Of a stretch of DNA of 64,000 nt, positions 16,894 through 25,502 are shown in pieces. The translations under genes were made by a program, and so were the position numbers. The notes beneath the pieces were generated by a model. That model was not told where the DNA came from, did no database searches, and was given only the letters and a program-made list of their open reading frames with translations. Each line of letters opens with the position of its first letter. Position 1 is the stretch's first letter. Where the stretch lies: the NCBI RefSeq assembly GCF_042677205.1, contig NZ_JBHTIU010000022.1, forward strand, positions 22,122 through 86,121, written 5' to 3'. This DNA comes from Paenibacillus_L residui (lineage in GTDB: Bacteria; Bacillota; Bacilli; Paenibacillales; NBRC-103111).

Positions 16894-19216
16894 CTCTGTA
16901 CATTTCCCGGTATTTGGTCGGCGTAATGCCTTCATGCTTCTTAAATACCCGATAATAATAGGAAGGCTGGTAACCGACACGGTAAGCAATGTCATTCACT
17001 TTGTCATTCGTCGTAAGCAGCAGCTCCTTCGATTTGTCCAGCCGCAGCCGGGTCAAGTAATCGATGAAGTTGATGCCCGTCACTTCCTTGAATCCAGAGC
17101 TTAGCTTGTATATGCTGACACCGAACCGGTCGGAATATGATTCCAGTGAAATATCCTGTGCGTATTCTTCTTCCATAAGGGCGATGACCTTATCCACCGT
17201 CTCCTGCATCCATTGGTCCTGGACCTGGCTCATCGTTTCGTTCAGGGAATTCATGTATAGGATGAGCTTCTCCTTGAACCAGGCGGACATTTCTTCCGGC
17301 TCGCGCAATTTGTTCAGATCGTTATACAGATCCGGGGAGTTATAGAGCCCTTGCGGACTGATGCCGGACAGAATGATTTGCTGCAGCAGAACGCCCAGCA
17401 GTTGGTTCATCCCCTGGCGGATGATCATTTCCTTCCCTCCGCTTGTAGTCAGCTCCTCCACGAAACGGTCCAACTTATGAAGAGCTTCCGTACGTTCTCC
17501 CGAGCGGACGCTGCGGATCAGTTCCTTCTCCAGGGCGAACGGATACAAGCTCTCCTGCGAATGCAGCCCCGCTTGCTCCAGATCGAGAATCTGGTTGCTC
17601 TCCTGCACATTCCGGAACCGGAACAGCAGATTAACCTCCCTGTGCGCTTCCGGCAGATCGGAGACGGCGGACGACTGTCCGGCCAGGCCGATGAGAATGT
17701 TCATTTTGAGCACCGAGGACAGCGACTGAATCAGGTTCTCTCCGAACTCATAAAGCTGCCGCTTGGCCTCCTCATGCCCGGTATCCTCCGGCATAAGCAC
17801 GAGGACGCTGACCGCCAGCTCCTGTTCGTTCACCACTTCCGCCTGATCGAATCGGCCTGCCGCAAGCTCGGCAATGACATTGGAGGCGGCGAACGTCACC
17901 AGCTGCTCGTCGCCTTCGCTGAACCGGTCCAGCAGCTTGGAGAATCCGAGCAGGCGGACCACCATCAGATAATAGGTTCTTCCTTCGGTTTCCCAGCCAT
18001 ACTGCTCCATTCGTCTAAGCAGATCATCCTCGGGCAAATGGCTCAGATGATCATGCAGAAGCTGGAACAGGAAAATTTCCCGCAGAGTGGCCAGGTTCTG
18101 CTCCATCCGCTCATGCAGCAGTTGGCTTTCGCTGTTTAGGAACTGCCACTGCCGTTCAATAAACTCGATCTCGTCCTTAGGGAGATCCCCCGTTTCGTTC
18201 CTGGACGAGCGGAACAGCTTCATAAGCCGGACAATCGGCTGATACAGCTGGAGTGAAGCGAACCAGGAGAGGAGAACGGCGATGGCGATTCCAAGCCCGC
18301 CCGCTGCCAGCAGAATCCGGGACGTATATACAACCGGCTGCGTAAGGTTGGACAGAGAAGTGGCGGATACATAGATCCAGCCGGTCCGCGGAATCGTGCC
18401 GAAGGATACGGTATACTTCTCCCCGTTCCACTTCGTATAGAAGGAACCGCTTGCCTGATTCTGCTCATTCACCTGCCTGCGCAGCATATATTCGAAAGGA
18501 CGATACTCCGCCTCTTTGCTGTATTGTGGGTCCAGCCAATCCCCGTTGGCCCTGAGCATGAAAGCGGTCGACTGGGAATCGTGCTCCGTCTGAATCAGTT
18601 TATTCATGGCGGTCTCGTCTATCATCGTCAAGAAGTAGCCGTATGGCGCTTCGTCCGGAACGAGCCGCACGAGTGATAAATAGCCTTGGGCCACCGTCCA
18701 GTACTGGGGCATGTCTTTAATATACAGCGAGCGAAAAAACTCCAGCTCCTCCGGATTGTCGATCGGCACGGCCACGTTGGCTTTGAGCGGAGAAATATAG
18801 AGGCCGGAGTCGGGCAGAAACAACCGGACTTCGCGGATTAGCGGATTGGAGTCCCCCATAATCAGCAGCATTTTGGCCAAATCGTGGGTAAAAACAATCT
18901 CTTTCTTGAACGATTCGACCGTCATTTGTCCCAGGTTTCCTTGAAGAATCGGAAAAAAGGTCCACATCGTCGACATTTTCTCCAGCTGCAAAAGCTGTTC
19001 CTCAAGCTTGCCCGCCATCGTCTCCAAGCGGAACTCATGGGCACGGTGAACCTCCTGCTCGATCTGCTTCGTGCCTACATAATAGGTTGCAAGGGCGAGC
19101 AAGGCCGTGGGAATACTGGTAACCAGCAGCAGGATGATAAGGCTCTTGCGGTAAAATCCGCTTTGCCTTGTTCTGAACAGATTCGGCAGCAGCTTGTTTT
19201 TAAATTGGATGAACAT
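16883..19216 (-). CDS. AraC family regulator with membrane-embedded extracytoplasmic sensor
   Basis: A 777-residue one-component regulator typical of Paenibacillus sugar loci. The first membrane helix is at about 25-48 and the second at about 300-325. The region between them is an extracytoplasmic, cache-like ligand-binding domain. A cytoplasmic middle part of roughly 330 residues follows. The last 110 residues carry two helix-turn-helix units (ISLESYSDRFGVSIYKLSS and VNDIAYRVGYQPSYYYRVFK), the AraC DNA-binding domain. An AGGAGG site lies five bases before the ATG. It sits upstream of the transporter and glycosidase operon in the same direction, so it most likely activates that operon in response to extracellular saccharide. 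Confidence 0.9.
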   Translation of the reverse strand: MFIQFKNKLLPNLFRTRQSGFYRKSLIILLLVTSIPTALLALATYYVGTKQIEQEVHRAHEFRLETMAGKLEEQLLQLEKMSTMWTFFPILQGNLGQMTVESFKKEIVFTHDLAKMLLIMGDSNPLIREVRLFLPDSGLYISPLKANVAVPIDNPEELEFFRSLYIKDMPQYWTVAQGYLSLVRLVPDEAPYGYFLTMIDETAMNKLIQTEHDSQSTAFMLRANGDWLDPQYSKEAEYRPFEYMLRRQVNEQNQASGSFYTKWNGEKYTVSFGTIPRTGWIYVSATSLSNLTQPVVYTSRILLAAGGLGIAIAVLLSWFASLQLYQPIVRLMKLFRSSRNETGDLPKDEIEFIERQWQFLNSESQLLHERMEQNLATLREIFLFQLLHDHLSHLPEDDLLRRMEQYGWETEGRTYYLMVVRLLGFSKLLDRFSEGDEQLVTFAASNVIAELAAGRFDQAEVVNEQELAVSVLVLMPEDTGHEEAKRQLYEFGENLIQSLSSVLKMNILIGLAGQSSAVSDLPEAHREVNLLFRFRNVQESNQILDLEQAGLHSQESLYPFALEKELIRSVRSGERTEALHKLDRFVEELTTSGGKEMIIRQGMNQLLGVLLQQIILSGISPQGLYNSPDLYNDLNKLREPEEMSAWFKEKLILYMNSLNETMSQVQDQWMQETVDKVIALMEEEYAQDISLESYSDRFGVSIYKLSSGFKEVTGINFIDYLTRLRLDKSKELLLTTNDKVNDIAYRVGYQPSYYYRVFKKHEGITPTKYREMYREGP

Positions 19217-19280
19217 GTGGCCTCCTGATGTCCATGGCTTCGAAGTCTCTTACCATATCCGGTGGATACATAAACTGGAA

Positions 19281-20042
19281 ATGTAGATGGTCTTTTGGAG
19301 ATTCCCGGCGTGCTTTGCCAGCCCTGCCTCCCAAAGTAGAACAAAAGTGCAGGTCTTTTTGCGGATATTCGGCAAATCTCCGGAAAGACGGACAAATCTG
19401 CATGTCTTTTTCCGGAAAATGCAGAAAATCGACGAAATCGCCAAATTCACCTGCACTTTTGCTGGTCTTTTGCTGATTTCAGCTAAAATCGGTCCAAAGA
19501 CATGCACTTTTGCTGGTCTTTTCGGATACCCGGCGCGCTTTCCCGGTCCTACCTCCCAAAGTAGAACAAAAGTGCAGGTCTTTTTGCGGATATTCGGCAA
19601 ATCTCCGGAAAGACGGACAAATCTGCATGTCTTTTTCCGGAAAAAGCAGAAAATCGACGAAATCGCCAAATTCACATGCACTTTTGCTGGTCTTTTGCTG
19701 ATTTCAGCTAAAATCGGTCCAAAGACATGCACTTTTGCTGGTCTTTTCGGATACCCGGCGCGCTTTCCCGGTCCTGCCTCCCAAAGTAGAACAAAAGTGC
19801 ATGTCTTTTTGCGGATATTCGGCAAATCTCCGGAAAGCTGGACAAATCTGCAGGTCTTTTTCCGGAAAATGCAGAAAATCGACGAAATCGCCAAATTCAC
19901 CTGCACTTTTGCTGGTCTTTTGCTGATTTCAGCTAAAATCGGTCCAAAGACATGCACTTTTGCTGGTCTTTTCGGATACCCGGCGTGCTTTACCAGTCCT
20001 GCCTCCCAAAGAAGAACAAAAGTGCATGTCTTTTTGCGGGTC
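19281..20042. repeat. Tandem array of a 225-bp unit, about 3.4 copies
   Basis: The anchor word CCAAAGTAGA occurs at 19331, 19556 and 19781, with CCAAAGAAGA at 20006, each exactly 225 bases apart. Units are almost identical. Each holds four versions of a smaller word, CAAAAGTGCAGGTCTTT or its inverse ACCTGCACTTTTGCTGGTC, so inverted pairs exist inside every unit. Long open frames run through the array on both strands because the period is a multiple of three; they lack ribosome sites and I do not call them genes. Diverged relatives occur at 51655-51905 and 63879-63900. Confidence 0.9.
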
Positions 20043-20136
20043 TTCATTCTTTGAGCCGTGGGATTTCAAAAAGTCCGACAAACTCGGATCTTCATTCTTT
20101 TGGCCGCAGGCCTTCTAAATGTCCGACAAACAAAAG
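20041..20136. repeat. Two tandem copies of a 48-bp unit
   Basis: Unit 1 at 20041-20088 and unit 2 at 20089-20136 both start with TCTTCATTCTTT and contain GTCCGACAAAC; the middle has diverged. It sits between two other repeat arrays. Confidence 0.7.
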
Positions 20137-20360
20137 AACGAAGCAATGTGTTTGCTTACGGCTAAGTTTGTCCCCTGCCTATATTTACTTTATTACATTA
20201 ACATGTATGCGCTTACTTTTCAATCTAAGTGAAGACATATGCTCCGGGGTCCGCTCGGTTTCCTGCTCTGATCCTTCGGTGACTGGAAATCAAAAGCATG
20301 GGACGATGCTCCCGATTATGATTGAAGGTTAGCGGTTGCGCGACCGGGTTATCGACTCTT

Positions 20361-21000
20361 TGGCGGGATTTGAGGAAATGAGGGTGCATCGCAAATCACT
20401 ATTTGGCGTCAATTGGGTAGAATGGGTTGCTTTGGTGACACCCATTTAGCGGAAACTGGAGGAATGGGGGTGCATCGCAAATCACTATTTGGCTCCAATT
20501 GGGTGGAATGGGTTACATTGGTAATCCCTTTTTGCGAGGATTGGAAGAAACGAGGCTGCATCGCGAATCACTCTTTGGCGGGATTTGAGGAATGGGGGTG
20601 CATTGCAAATCACTATTTGGCGCCAATTGGGTGGGATGGGTTACATTGGTAATCCTTTTTTCACGGGATTGAGGGAAAACGGGCTTGCATCGCGAATCCC
20701 TTTTCCCGGGATTGGGGAAATGGAGGTGCATCGCGAACCCTTTTTGGCGTGTATTAGGGAAATGGGGTTCGTTGCGAATCACTATTTGGTGGGAATCAGG
20801 GAAAATAGGTTGCATTGGGAATCGCTATTGGGCGCGAATTCGATTAAATGGGTTACATTGGTAATCCTTTTTTCACGGGATTGAGGGAAAACGGGCTTGC
20901 ATCGCAAATCACTATTTGGATCTAATTGGGTTTAATGGGTTAAATTGGTAACCCCTTTTTCACGGGATGTGGAGGAATCGGGGTTGCATCGCGAATCTTA
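20361..21000. repeat. Minisatellite-like array of 41-44-bp units, about 14-15 copies
   Basis: Degenerate units follow one another without spacers. One type contains TGCATCGCGAATCACTATTT and the other contains TTACATTGGTAATCC; both end in a G-rich part such as GGGATTGAGGGAAA. The two types alternate in places. Units 7 and 12 are identical over more than 40 bases, as expected from recent duplication. No open frame with a ribosome site covers the array. Confidence 0.85.
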
Positions 21001-21110
21001 CAACGCGAATTCTGCGAGTATTTTATTCTTGCGGATGGCGGGGGAAACAGAGACGAATGGGAGGATCTTATGCTTATGCTCATGCTCCAAGGACTTATGA
21101 TCCTCCAATT

Positions 21111-21638
21111 CTACGGCTGCCCGGACTCCCGTCCTCCCCGCAACGCGCTCTCTCTTCGGCTTGCCCGGAGGCGGAGATATACAAGGCTAACCAGCAGCAG
21201 GCCGATCAGCCCGCCGGACAAATCGATGAACACGTCCTGAACGGCTCCGGTCCTCTCGGCGCGATGCAGTTGATTCCATTCGTCGAGAATGGCGATCATC
21301 CCGACGGCTGTGAGGATGAAATATCCCTTCACCAACAGGGGCTCCCGGTATGGAAGCAGGGCGATAAAAGCCAGCACTGCCAGCATCGCATATATGAAGA
21401 GATGCGCCCCTTTGCGAAATACAAATTCGATGAAATGAACGGGGTCCTTCTTCGCAGAAATAATACTCTCGCGATACGGGAAGGACACATCCGGGAGCAC
21501 TTCCTGCAATTTATCCTGCGAGAACTGCTGGTTCAGTAGAGGCTTCAGGCTTTGCGCCTGATACGGCTGGGACGACAGAATGAAAATGAGCCCCAGCCAA
21601 AGCAAAACAGGAATGCCATAGAGAAGCTTTCGTTTGAT
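21111..21638 (-). CDS. VanZ-like family membrane protein, apparent ATC start
   Basis: A small membrane protein of the VanZ-like family. The part from LWLGLIFILSSQPYQ through the conserved KGAHLFIYAMLA and DEWNQ regions is typical, with four predicted helices. The first standard start in frame is a TTG at 21605, but this would cut the usual N-terminus. Extending upstream adds IKRKLLYGIPV, the expected opening with Ile in place of Met. The ATC codon at 21638 lies exactly seven bases after a strong GGAGGG. I therefore suggest initiation at ATC, or a mutated ATG, and give this as the outer limit. The gene lies between the repeat island and the exopolysaccharide operon. Confidence 0.75.
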   Translation of the reverse strand: MKRKLLYGIPVLLWLGLIFILSSQPYQAQSLKPLLNQQFSQDKLQEVLPDVSFPYRESIISAKKDPVHFIEFVFRKGAHLFIYAMLAVLAFIALLPYREPLLVKGYFILTAVGMIAILDEWNQLHRAERTGAVQDVFIDLSGGLIGLLLVSLVYLRLRASRRESALRGGRESGQP

Positions 21639-21768
21639 CGGTTTACCCTCCAGAAAATATGTTTTCTATTAAGTATATCCATTCTACTATTCCGGCAGAC
21701 TGAAGCAGACTGATAACTACTATCGGATAAAAACATGTCATTATGAGCTATAAGCACAAGGTCAAGGT

Positions 21769-22980
21769 TTATTTCTTCAACCGGAAATTTGACTGGATCT
21801 TAATTCTAAACGTGGATAAGGTATAAGCTCCTGCCGAGTAAATAATTAAAATAAAAGGGAGTTTTTTTCTGAACATATCATCTCCCCCGGATAAAAACTC
21901 ATACCCCATGTCTCTATACATAAGGTTGCTATGGCCAACAAGCGTCAATACGCAAGCGTAGATCAGCAATGTCAGCCCGAATAAGCAATAGGTGGATCGA
22001 GTGTCTCTGTTTAAACAGAAATTGATAACAGAAAACAGCAGGATGAGAGCGGTAAAAAATGATTCGATCGTCGGAAGAAAGAAATTACTCCAGTTTTCCA
22101 TCGACAACGGATTAGGACTGATCAATATTCTGGCCGACATCGGAAACGCGTTGATGACGCCGAGGATACCGGCGGTTTTAAGCGTCCACGCGAGGGATAA
22201 CAGGGTTGCCGCTAGCGCCGTTTTATATTTCCGCTTTATAAACACCCAGTAGCAAAAAATATAAGCAACGGCATACGGTCTTAAAGCAATAGCCAACGCA
22301 GCAAACAGCAAACATCTCACATATTTCTTTCTTATCATAAAGTAGCAGGCACAAACACCTAGCATTAAACTTAGCGAGTCTTTCAAGAAAGTCGAGGACC
22401 AATAAGATAAAGAAGAACTGAAAAACAAAAGAGGCACGACCATTTTGGCATACTTAGAATTATCCGGCATGAATTCCGATCCTAATTTGCCCCATAAATA
22501 AATGACCATGATAATAAAAGCACCATTAAGGATGGCTATGGCCTGCGGCGACTCTGCATTTAATAGGCTGTAAAAAGGCATGTACACTAATCCATACTGA
22601 GAATAAGAGGTGGCATTGAAGAAACCATTCCGTTGAATATCATTCACGACGGCAGTGAAGAAACTATCTAAATCCCCGAATCGGAAAGTTTGTGCATAGT
22701 ACCTTGTGGCATCAGGGCCTGTAATAGGATCCAAAGTTAAAAAGAACAAGATTTTAATTAACCCGAAATAACATATGGAAATCATTAAAAAGTGTGATCG
22801 GGATTCCCAGTTTAATAACATGGATGCGATTGTCATTAGAAGGATTGAAAGCAAAAACCCCAGCGATTCATCCACCCTAAAAATGACAACGCAAGTAATG
22901 GCGGAAGAGATTAGAAAGTAAAGTAAAACAGACGGAAAAACTTTGCATGTCGTTATTCTTGCGGCTGGTGATATATTCAA
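21769..22980 (-). CDS. Polysaccharide polymerase-like multi-spanning membrane protein (Wzy/EpsG-like)
   Basis: A 403-residue protein with about ten predicted membrane helices. It includes the GPDATRYYAQ segment after the second or third helix, a feature I associate with EpsG/Wzy-like exopolysaccharide polymerases. Such proteins join lipid-linked repeat units outside the membrane. It starts with TTG at 22980, eight bases after AAAGGAGGTG. It is the last gene of the exopolysaccharide operon and the only candidate polymerase there. Sequence conservation in this class is low, so the assignment rests on topology and position. Confidence 0.7.
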   Translation of the reverse strand: MNISPAARITTCKVFPSVLLYFLISSAITCVVIFRVDESLGFLLSILLMTIASMLLNWESRSHFLMISICYFGLIKILFFLTLDPITGPDATRYYAQTFRFGDLDSFFTAVVNDIQRNGFFNATSYSQYGLVYMPFYSLLNAESPQAIAILNGAFIIMVIYLWGKLGSEFMPDNSKYAKMVVPLLFFSSSLSYWSSTFLKDSLSLMLGVCACYFMIRKKYVRCLLFAALAIALRPYAVAYIFCYWVFIKRKYKTALAATLLSLAWTLKTAGILGVINAFPMSARILISPNPLSMENWSNFFLPTIESFFTALILLFSVINFCLNRDTRSTYCLFGLTLLIYACVLTLVGHSNLMYRDMGYEFLSGGDDMFRKKLPFILIIYSAGAYTLSTFRIKIQSNFRLKK

Positions 22981-23018
22981 AAAAAGACACCTCCTTTCTC
23001 ATCAAATATACCGGATAG

Positions 23019-24179
23019 TTAGCCCGTTACTTTGACCGTACGGTTCAAGCATGCTTTAAGCAGATTAATGACCCGCATCTGATCCTCCGTTGTCAGGCTG
23101 GAGCCGGAAGGCAAGCAGATCCCTCTCTCAAATAATTGATCGGACACACTGAATCCCGGTTCATGGGGATAGAATGCGCAGCCCTCGAACAACGGCTGCA
23201 GGTGCAGCGGCTTCCACACGGGCCTGGTTTCTATATTCCTATCCGCCAGAACATTAATCAGCTCCCCGGCAGATATCCCGCATCTCCTCTTGTCCACGGT
23301 CAGGGCAGTAAGCCAGCGGGTGGAACGGCCAAAATCCATCTCCGGCATAAACTGCACCCCGTCTATTCGGGACAGTGCCTCGAAGTACCTCTTAAAGATG
23401 TCTCTTCGCAGCTGTATCCGATTTTCAAGCACTTTCAATTGCCCTCTTCCCACACCTGCCAGAATGTTGCTTAAACGATAGTTATAGCCCATTTCACTAT
23501 GCTGGTAATGCCGTGCCCGGTCTCTGGCCTGGGTTGCCCAGAAACGGGCTTTCTCCAAAGCGGCCAGATCGTCGGAGACCAGCATGCCGCCTCCGGATGT
23601 TGTAATGATTTTATTGCCGTTGAAGGAGAAGATCCCAAACTTGCCTAGTGTTCCGCTCATCTTGCTGTAGTAAGTCGCCCCCAGCGATTCCGCCGCATCT
23701 TCAACGATAGGCACCCCATATTCATTGCAGATGCGGAGTAATGGTTTGAAATCCGCGCTTTGACCGTACAAATTGACGATGACAACCGCCTTCGGAAGCT
23801 TTCCCTGGGCCGCATGATCTTCAAATGCTCTACGCAACGCCTCCGGAGACATATTCCAGGTGTTCGGCTCCGAATCGATAAAGACCGGTTTGGCCCCTTG
23901 ATATACAATTGGATTGGCACTGGCTACGAAGGTGAGGGAAGAGCAGAACACCAGATCGCCTTCCCCCACTCCGAGCAAACGGAGAGCCAGATGAATGGCG
24001 GCGGTCCCCGAGCTGAGCGCTACCGCCCCCCGGCTGCCCACATAGGCGGCCATTTCCTGCTCGAATGCATCGACATTAGGACCTAGAGGAGCAATCCAGT
24101 TCGTGTCGAACGCTTCCCCGACAAATTGACGCTCGAACCCTCCCATGTGAGGAGGAGATAGAAGAATACGTGTATTCAT
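23019..24179 (-). CDS. UDP-4-keto-sugar aminotransferase, DegT/DnrJ/EryC1 family (PglE/EpsN-like)
   Basis: A PLP-dependent aminotransferase of 386 residues. The PLP-binding lysine is Lys190 in FSFNGNKII, with Asp161 (VEDAAE) positioned to contact the cofactor ring. In the bacillosamine pathway this enzyme converts the UDP-4-keto-6-deoxy sugar made by the PglF/EpsC dehydratase into the 4-amino sugar. Its start overlaps the stop of the acetyltransferase gene by four bases (ATGA), so the two are translationally coupled. The PglC-PglD-PglE order matches B. subtilis epsL-epsM-epsN. Confidence 0.88.
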   Translation of the reverse strand: MNTRILLSPPHMGGFERQFVGEAFDTNWIAPLGPNVDAFEQEMAAYVGSRGAVALSSGTAAIHLALRLLGVGEGDLVFCSSLTFVASANPIVYQGAKPVFIDSEPNTWNMSPEALRRAFEDHAAQGKLPKAVVIVNLYGQSADFKPLLRICNEYGVPIVEDAAESLGATYYSKMSGTLGKFGIFSFNGNKIITTSGGGMLVSDDLAALEKARFWATQARDRARHYQHSEMGYNYRLSNILAGVGRGQLKVLENRIQLRRDIFKRYFEALSRIDGVQFMPEMDFGRSTRWLTALTVDKRRCGISAGELINVLADRNIETRPVWKPLHLQPLFEGCAFYPHEPGFSVSDQLFERGICLPSGSSLTTEDQMRVINLLKACLNRTVKVTG

Positions 24180-24853
24180 GAATTATCGCCCCTTATAGAG
24201 TTACTGATTTTGTTTATCGGCTTAGCGGGGGAGCCTATTACCGTAGCTCCCTGTTCTACATCCTTTAACACAACGCTGCCTGCCCCGATTATGGCATCCT
24301 TGCCGATCCGGACCGAGGGCAGAACTGCTGCATTGGTGCCGATAACTGCACGGCTCTCAATCTTGACATAGCCGGAAATGTTATTCCCCGGATAAATAGT
24401 AGAGTAATCTTCCATTACGACATCATGACCGATGGTCGAATTGAAGTGAATAAGATTAAAGCTTCCGATCTGAATATTCGCGGAGAAGACGACCCCCTCC
24501 GTCACGATATTTCCTTGTCCCATCGCAACGAATTCATTTAGCTCAACTCGTGGATGAACGATATTGGGAAAACTCAAATAGGGGTTGAGCTTCAACTTGC
24601 GGATGAGTCTCTCCTTCACCGCCGGATTCGCGATCGCCAGAACTACATCGGACGGCTTCTCCACCGTCAGCAAACGGTCTGTCGTTCCCTTTACGGACAA
24701 ATGGTTGACCTTCCGGCCGACCGTCCCGGTGTTGTCATCAATAAAGCCTTCAATGATCCACCTCGGATCCGACGCATTGATCGATTTCAACAGCTCCGCT
24801 ATCCCTCTGCCCAATCCCCCTGTCCCAACAATATAGAGAGAGCGCAAATTCAT
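24176..24853 (-). CDS. Sugar O/N-acetyltransferase, NeuD/PglD family (EpsM-like)
   Basis: A 225-residue acetyltransferase with an N-terminal Rossmann-like domain (SLYIVGTGGLGRGIAELL) and a C-terminal left-handed beta-helix of hexapeptide repeats (VVFSANIQIGSFNLIH, IGKDAIIGAGSVVLKD). It is expected to acetylate the 4-amino group of the UDP-sugar. I set the start at 24853, eight bases after AAGAGGTG; the longer frame from 24901 would overlap the upstream gene. The general-base His in the NeuD/PglD position is likely the one in STIGHDVVM. Confidence 0.88.
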   Translation of the reverse strand: MNLRSLYIVGTGGLGRGIAELLKSINASDPRWIIEGFIDDNTGTVGRKVNHLSVKGTTDRLLTVEKPSDVVLAIANPAVKERLIRKLKLNPYLSFPNIVHPRVELNEFVAMGQGNIVTEGVVFSANIQIGSFNLIHFNSTIGHDVVMEDYSTIYPGNNISGYVKIESRAVIGTNAAVLPSVRIGKDAIIGAGSVVLKDVEQGATVIGSPAKPINKISNSIRGDNS

Positions 24854-24857
24854 CAGC

Positions 24858-25469
24858 CTACACCTCTTTGCTTCCCGTAAATCTCTGCACAATGACTTCA
24901 TTGCTTTGATTTACGCCATCGGATTTAATCACTTTGACAAAAGTAAGTATGATTATTTTCAGATCCAGCCATAGAGACTGGTGGTTAACGTACCATACGT
25001 CAAGAGCAAACTTCTCCTCCCACGTAAGGGTATTCCTTCCGTTCACCTGAGCCCAGCCTGTCAGACCCGGCTTGACCTCCAATCTTCTCGCCTGCTCCCC
25101 GTTGTACAGCGGTACATAATCCATCAGGAGCGGACGGGGACCGACGATACTGATATCACCTTTAATAATGTTAAAAAGCTGCGGCAGTTCATCCAGACTG
25201 TATTTGCGCAAGATTTTCCCCAGCTTGGTGACCCGTTCTTCGTTGGTGAGCTTCACCCCGTCTTTCGTCATTTCATTCCTCATCGTTCGGAATTTAATGA
25301 TCTTGAACGGCTGGCCTCCTTGCCCGGCCCTAATTTGAGTATAAAAAATTGGCCTACCCATTCTGATGTAAATGCACAGAGCGATAAAGATCATCAGAAC
25401 GGACAGCGCCAGGAGAGCCGCAATCGATATGGCCAAATCCAAAGTCCTCTTGATAAACATTCGTATCAC
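24858..25469 (-). CDS. Undecaprenyl-phosphate sugar phosphotransferase (PglC/EpsL-like)
   Basis: A 203-residue monotopic phosphoglycosyl transferase of the bacterial sugar transferase family. It starts the lipid-linked repeat unit by moving a sugar-1-phosphate from UDP-sugar to undecaprenyl phosphate. One N-terminal hydrophobic segment (about residues 12-35) is followed by FKIIKFRTM, LRKYSLDELPQL with the catalytic Asp-Glu pair, and VGPRPLLMDY. Its small size (no N-terminal four-helix extension) matches PglC. With PglD and PglE next door, the likely first sugar is a diacetylated bacillosamine-type residue. Confidence 0.92.
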   Translation of the reverse strand: MIRMFIKRTLDLAISIAALLALSVLMIFIALCIYIRMGRPIFYTQIRAGQGGQPFKIIKFRTMRNEMTKDGVKLTNEERVTKLGKILRKYSLDELPQLFNIIKGDISIVGPRPLLMDYVPLYNGEQARRLEVKPGLTGWAQVNGRNTLTWEEKFALDVWYVNHQSLWLDLKIIILTFVKVIKSDGVNQSNEVIVQRFTGSKEV

Positions 25470-25502
25470 CGCTATTCCTTATTATCACTATCGATAGTGA
25501 AA

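Noticed and set aside
19250..20054. Long open frames on both strands (over 250 codons) through the repeat array, encoding KRPAKV/KKTCTFV repeats
   Set aside because: They exist only because the 225-bp period is a multiple of three; no ribosome site, no promoter, and the repeat family also occurs elsewhere as non-coding DNA.
20361..21000. CRISPR array
   Set aside because: Units touch each other with no unique spacers of constant length, the units are degenerate, and no cas genes are nearby.
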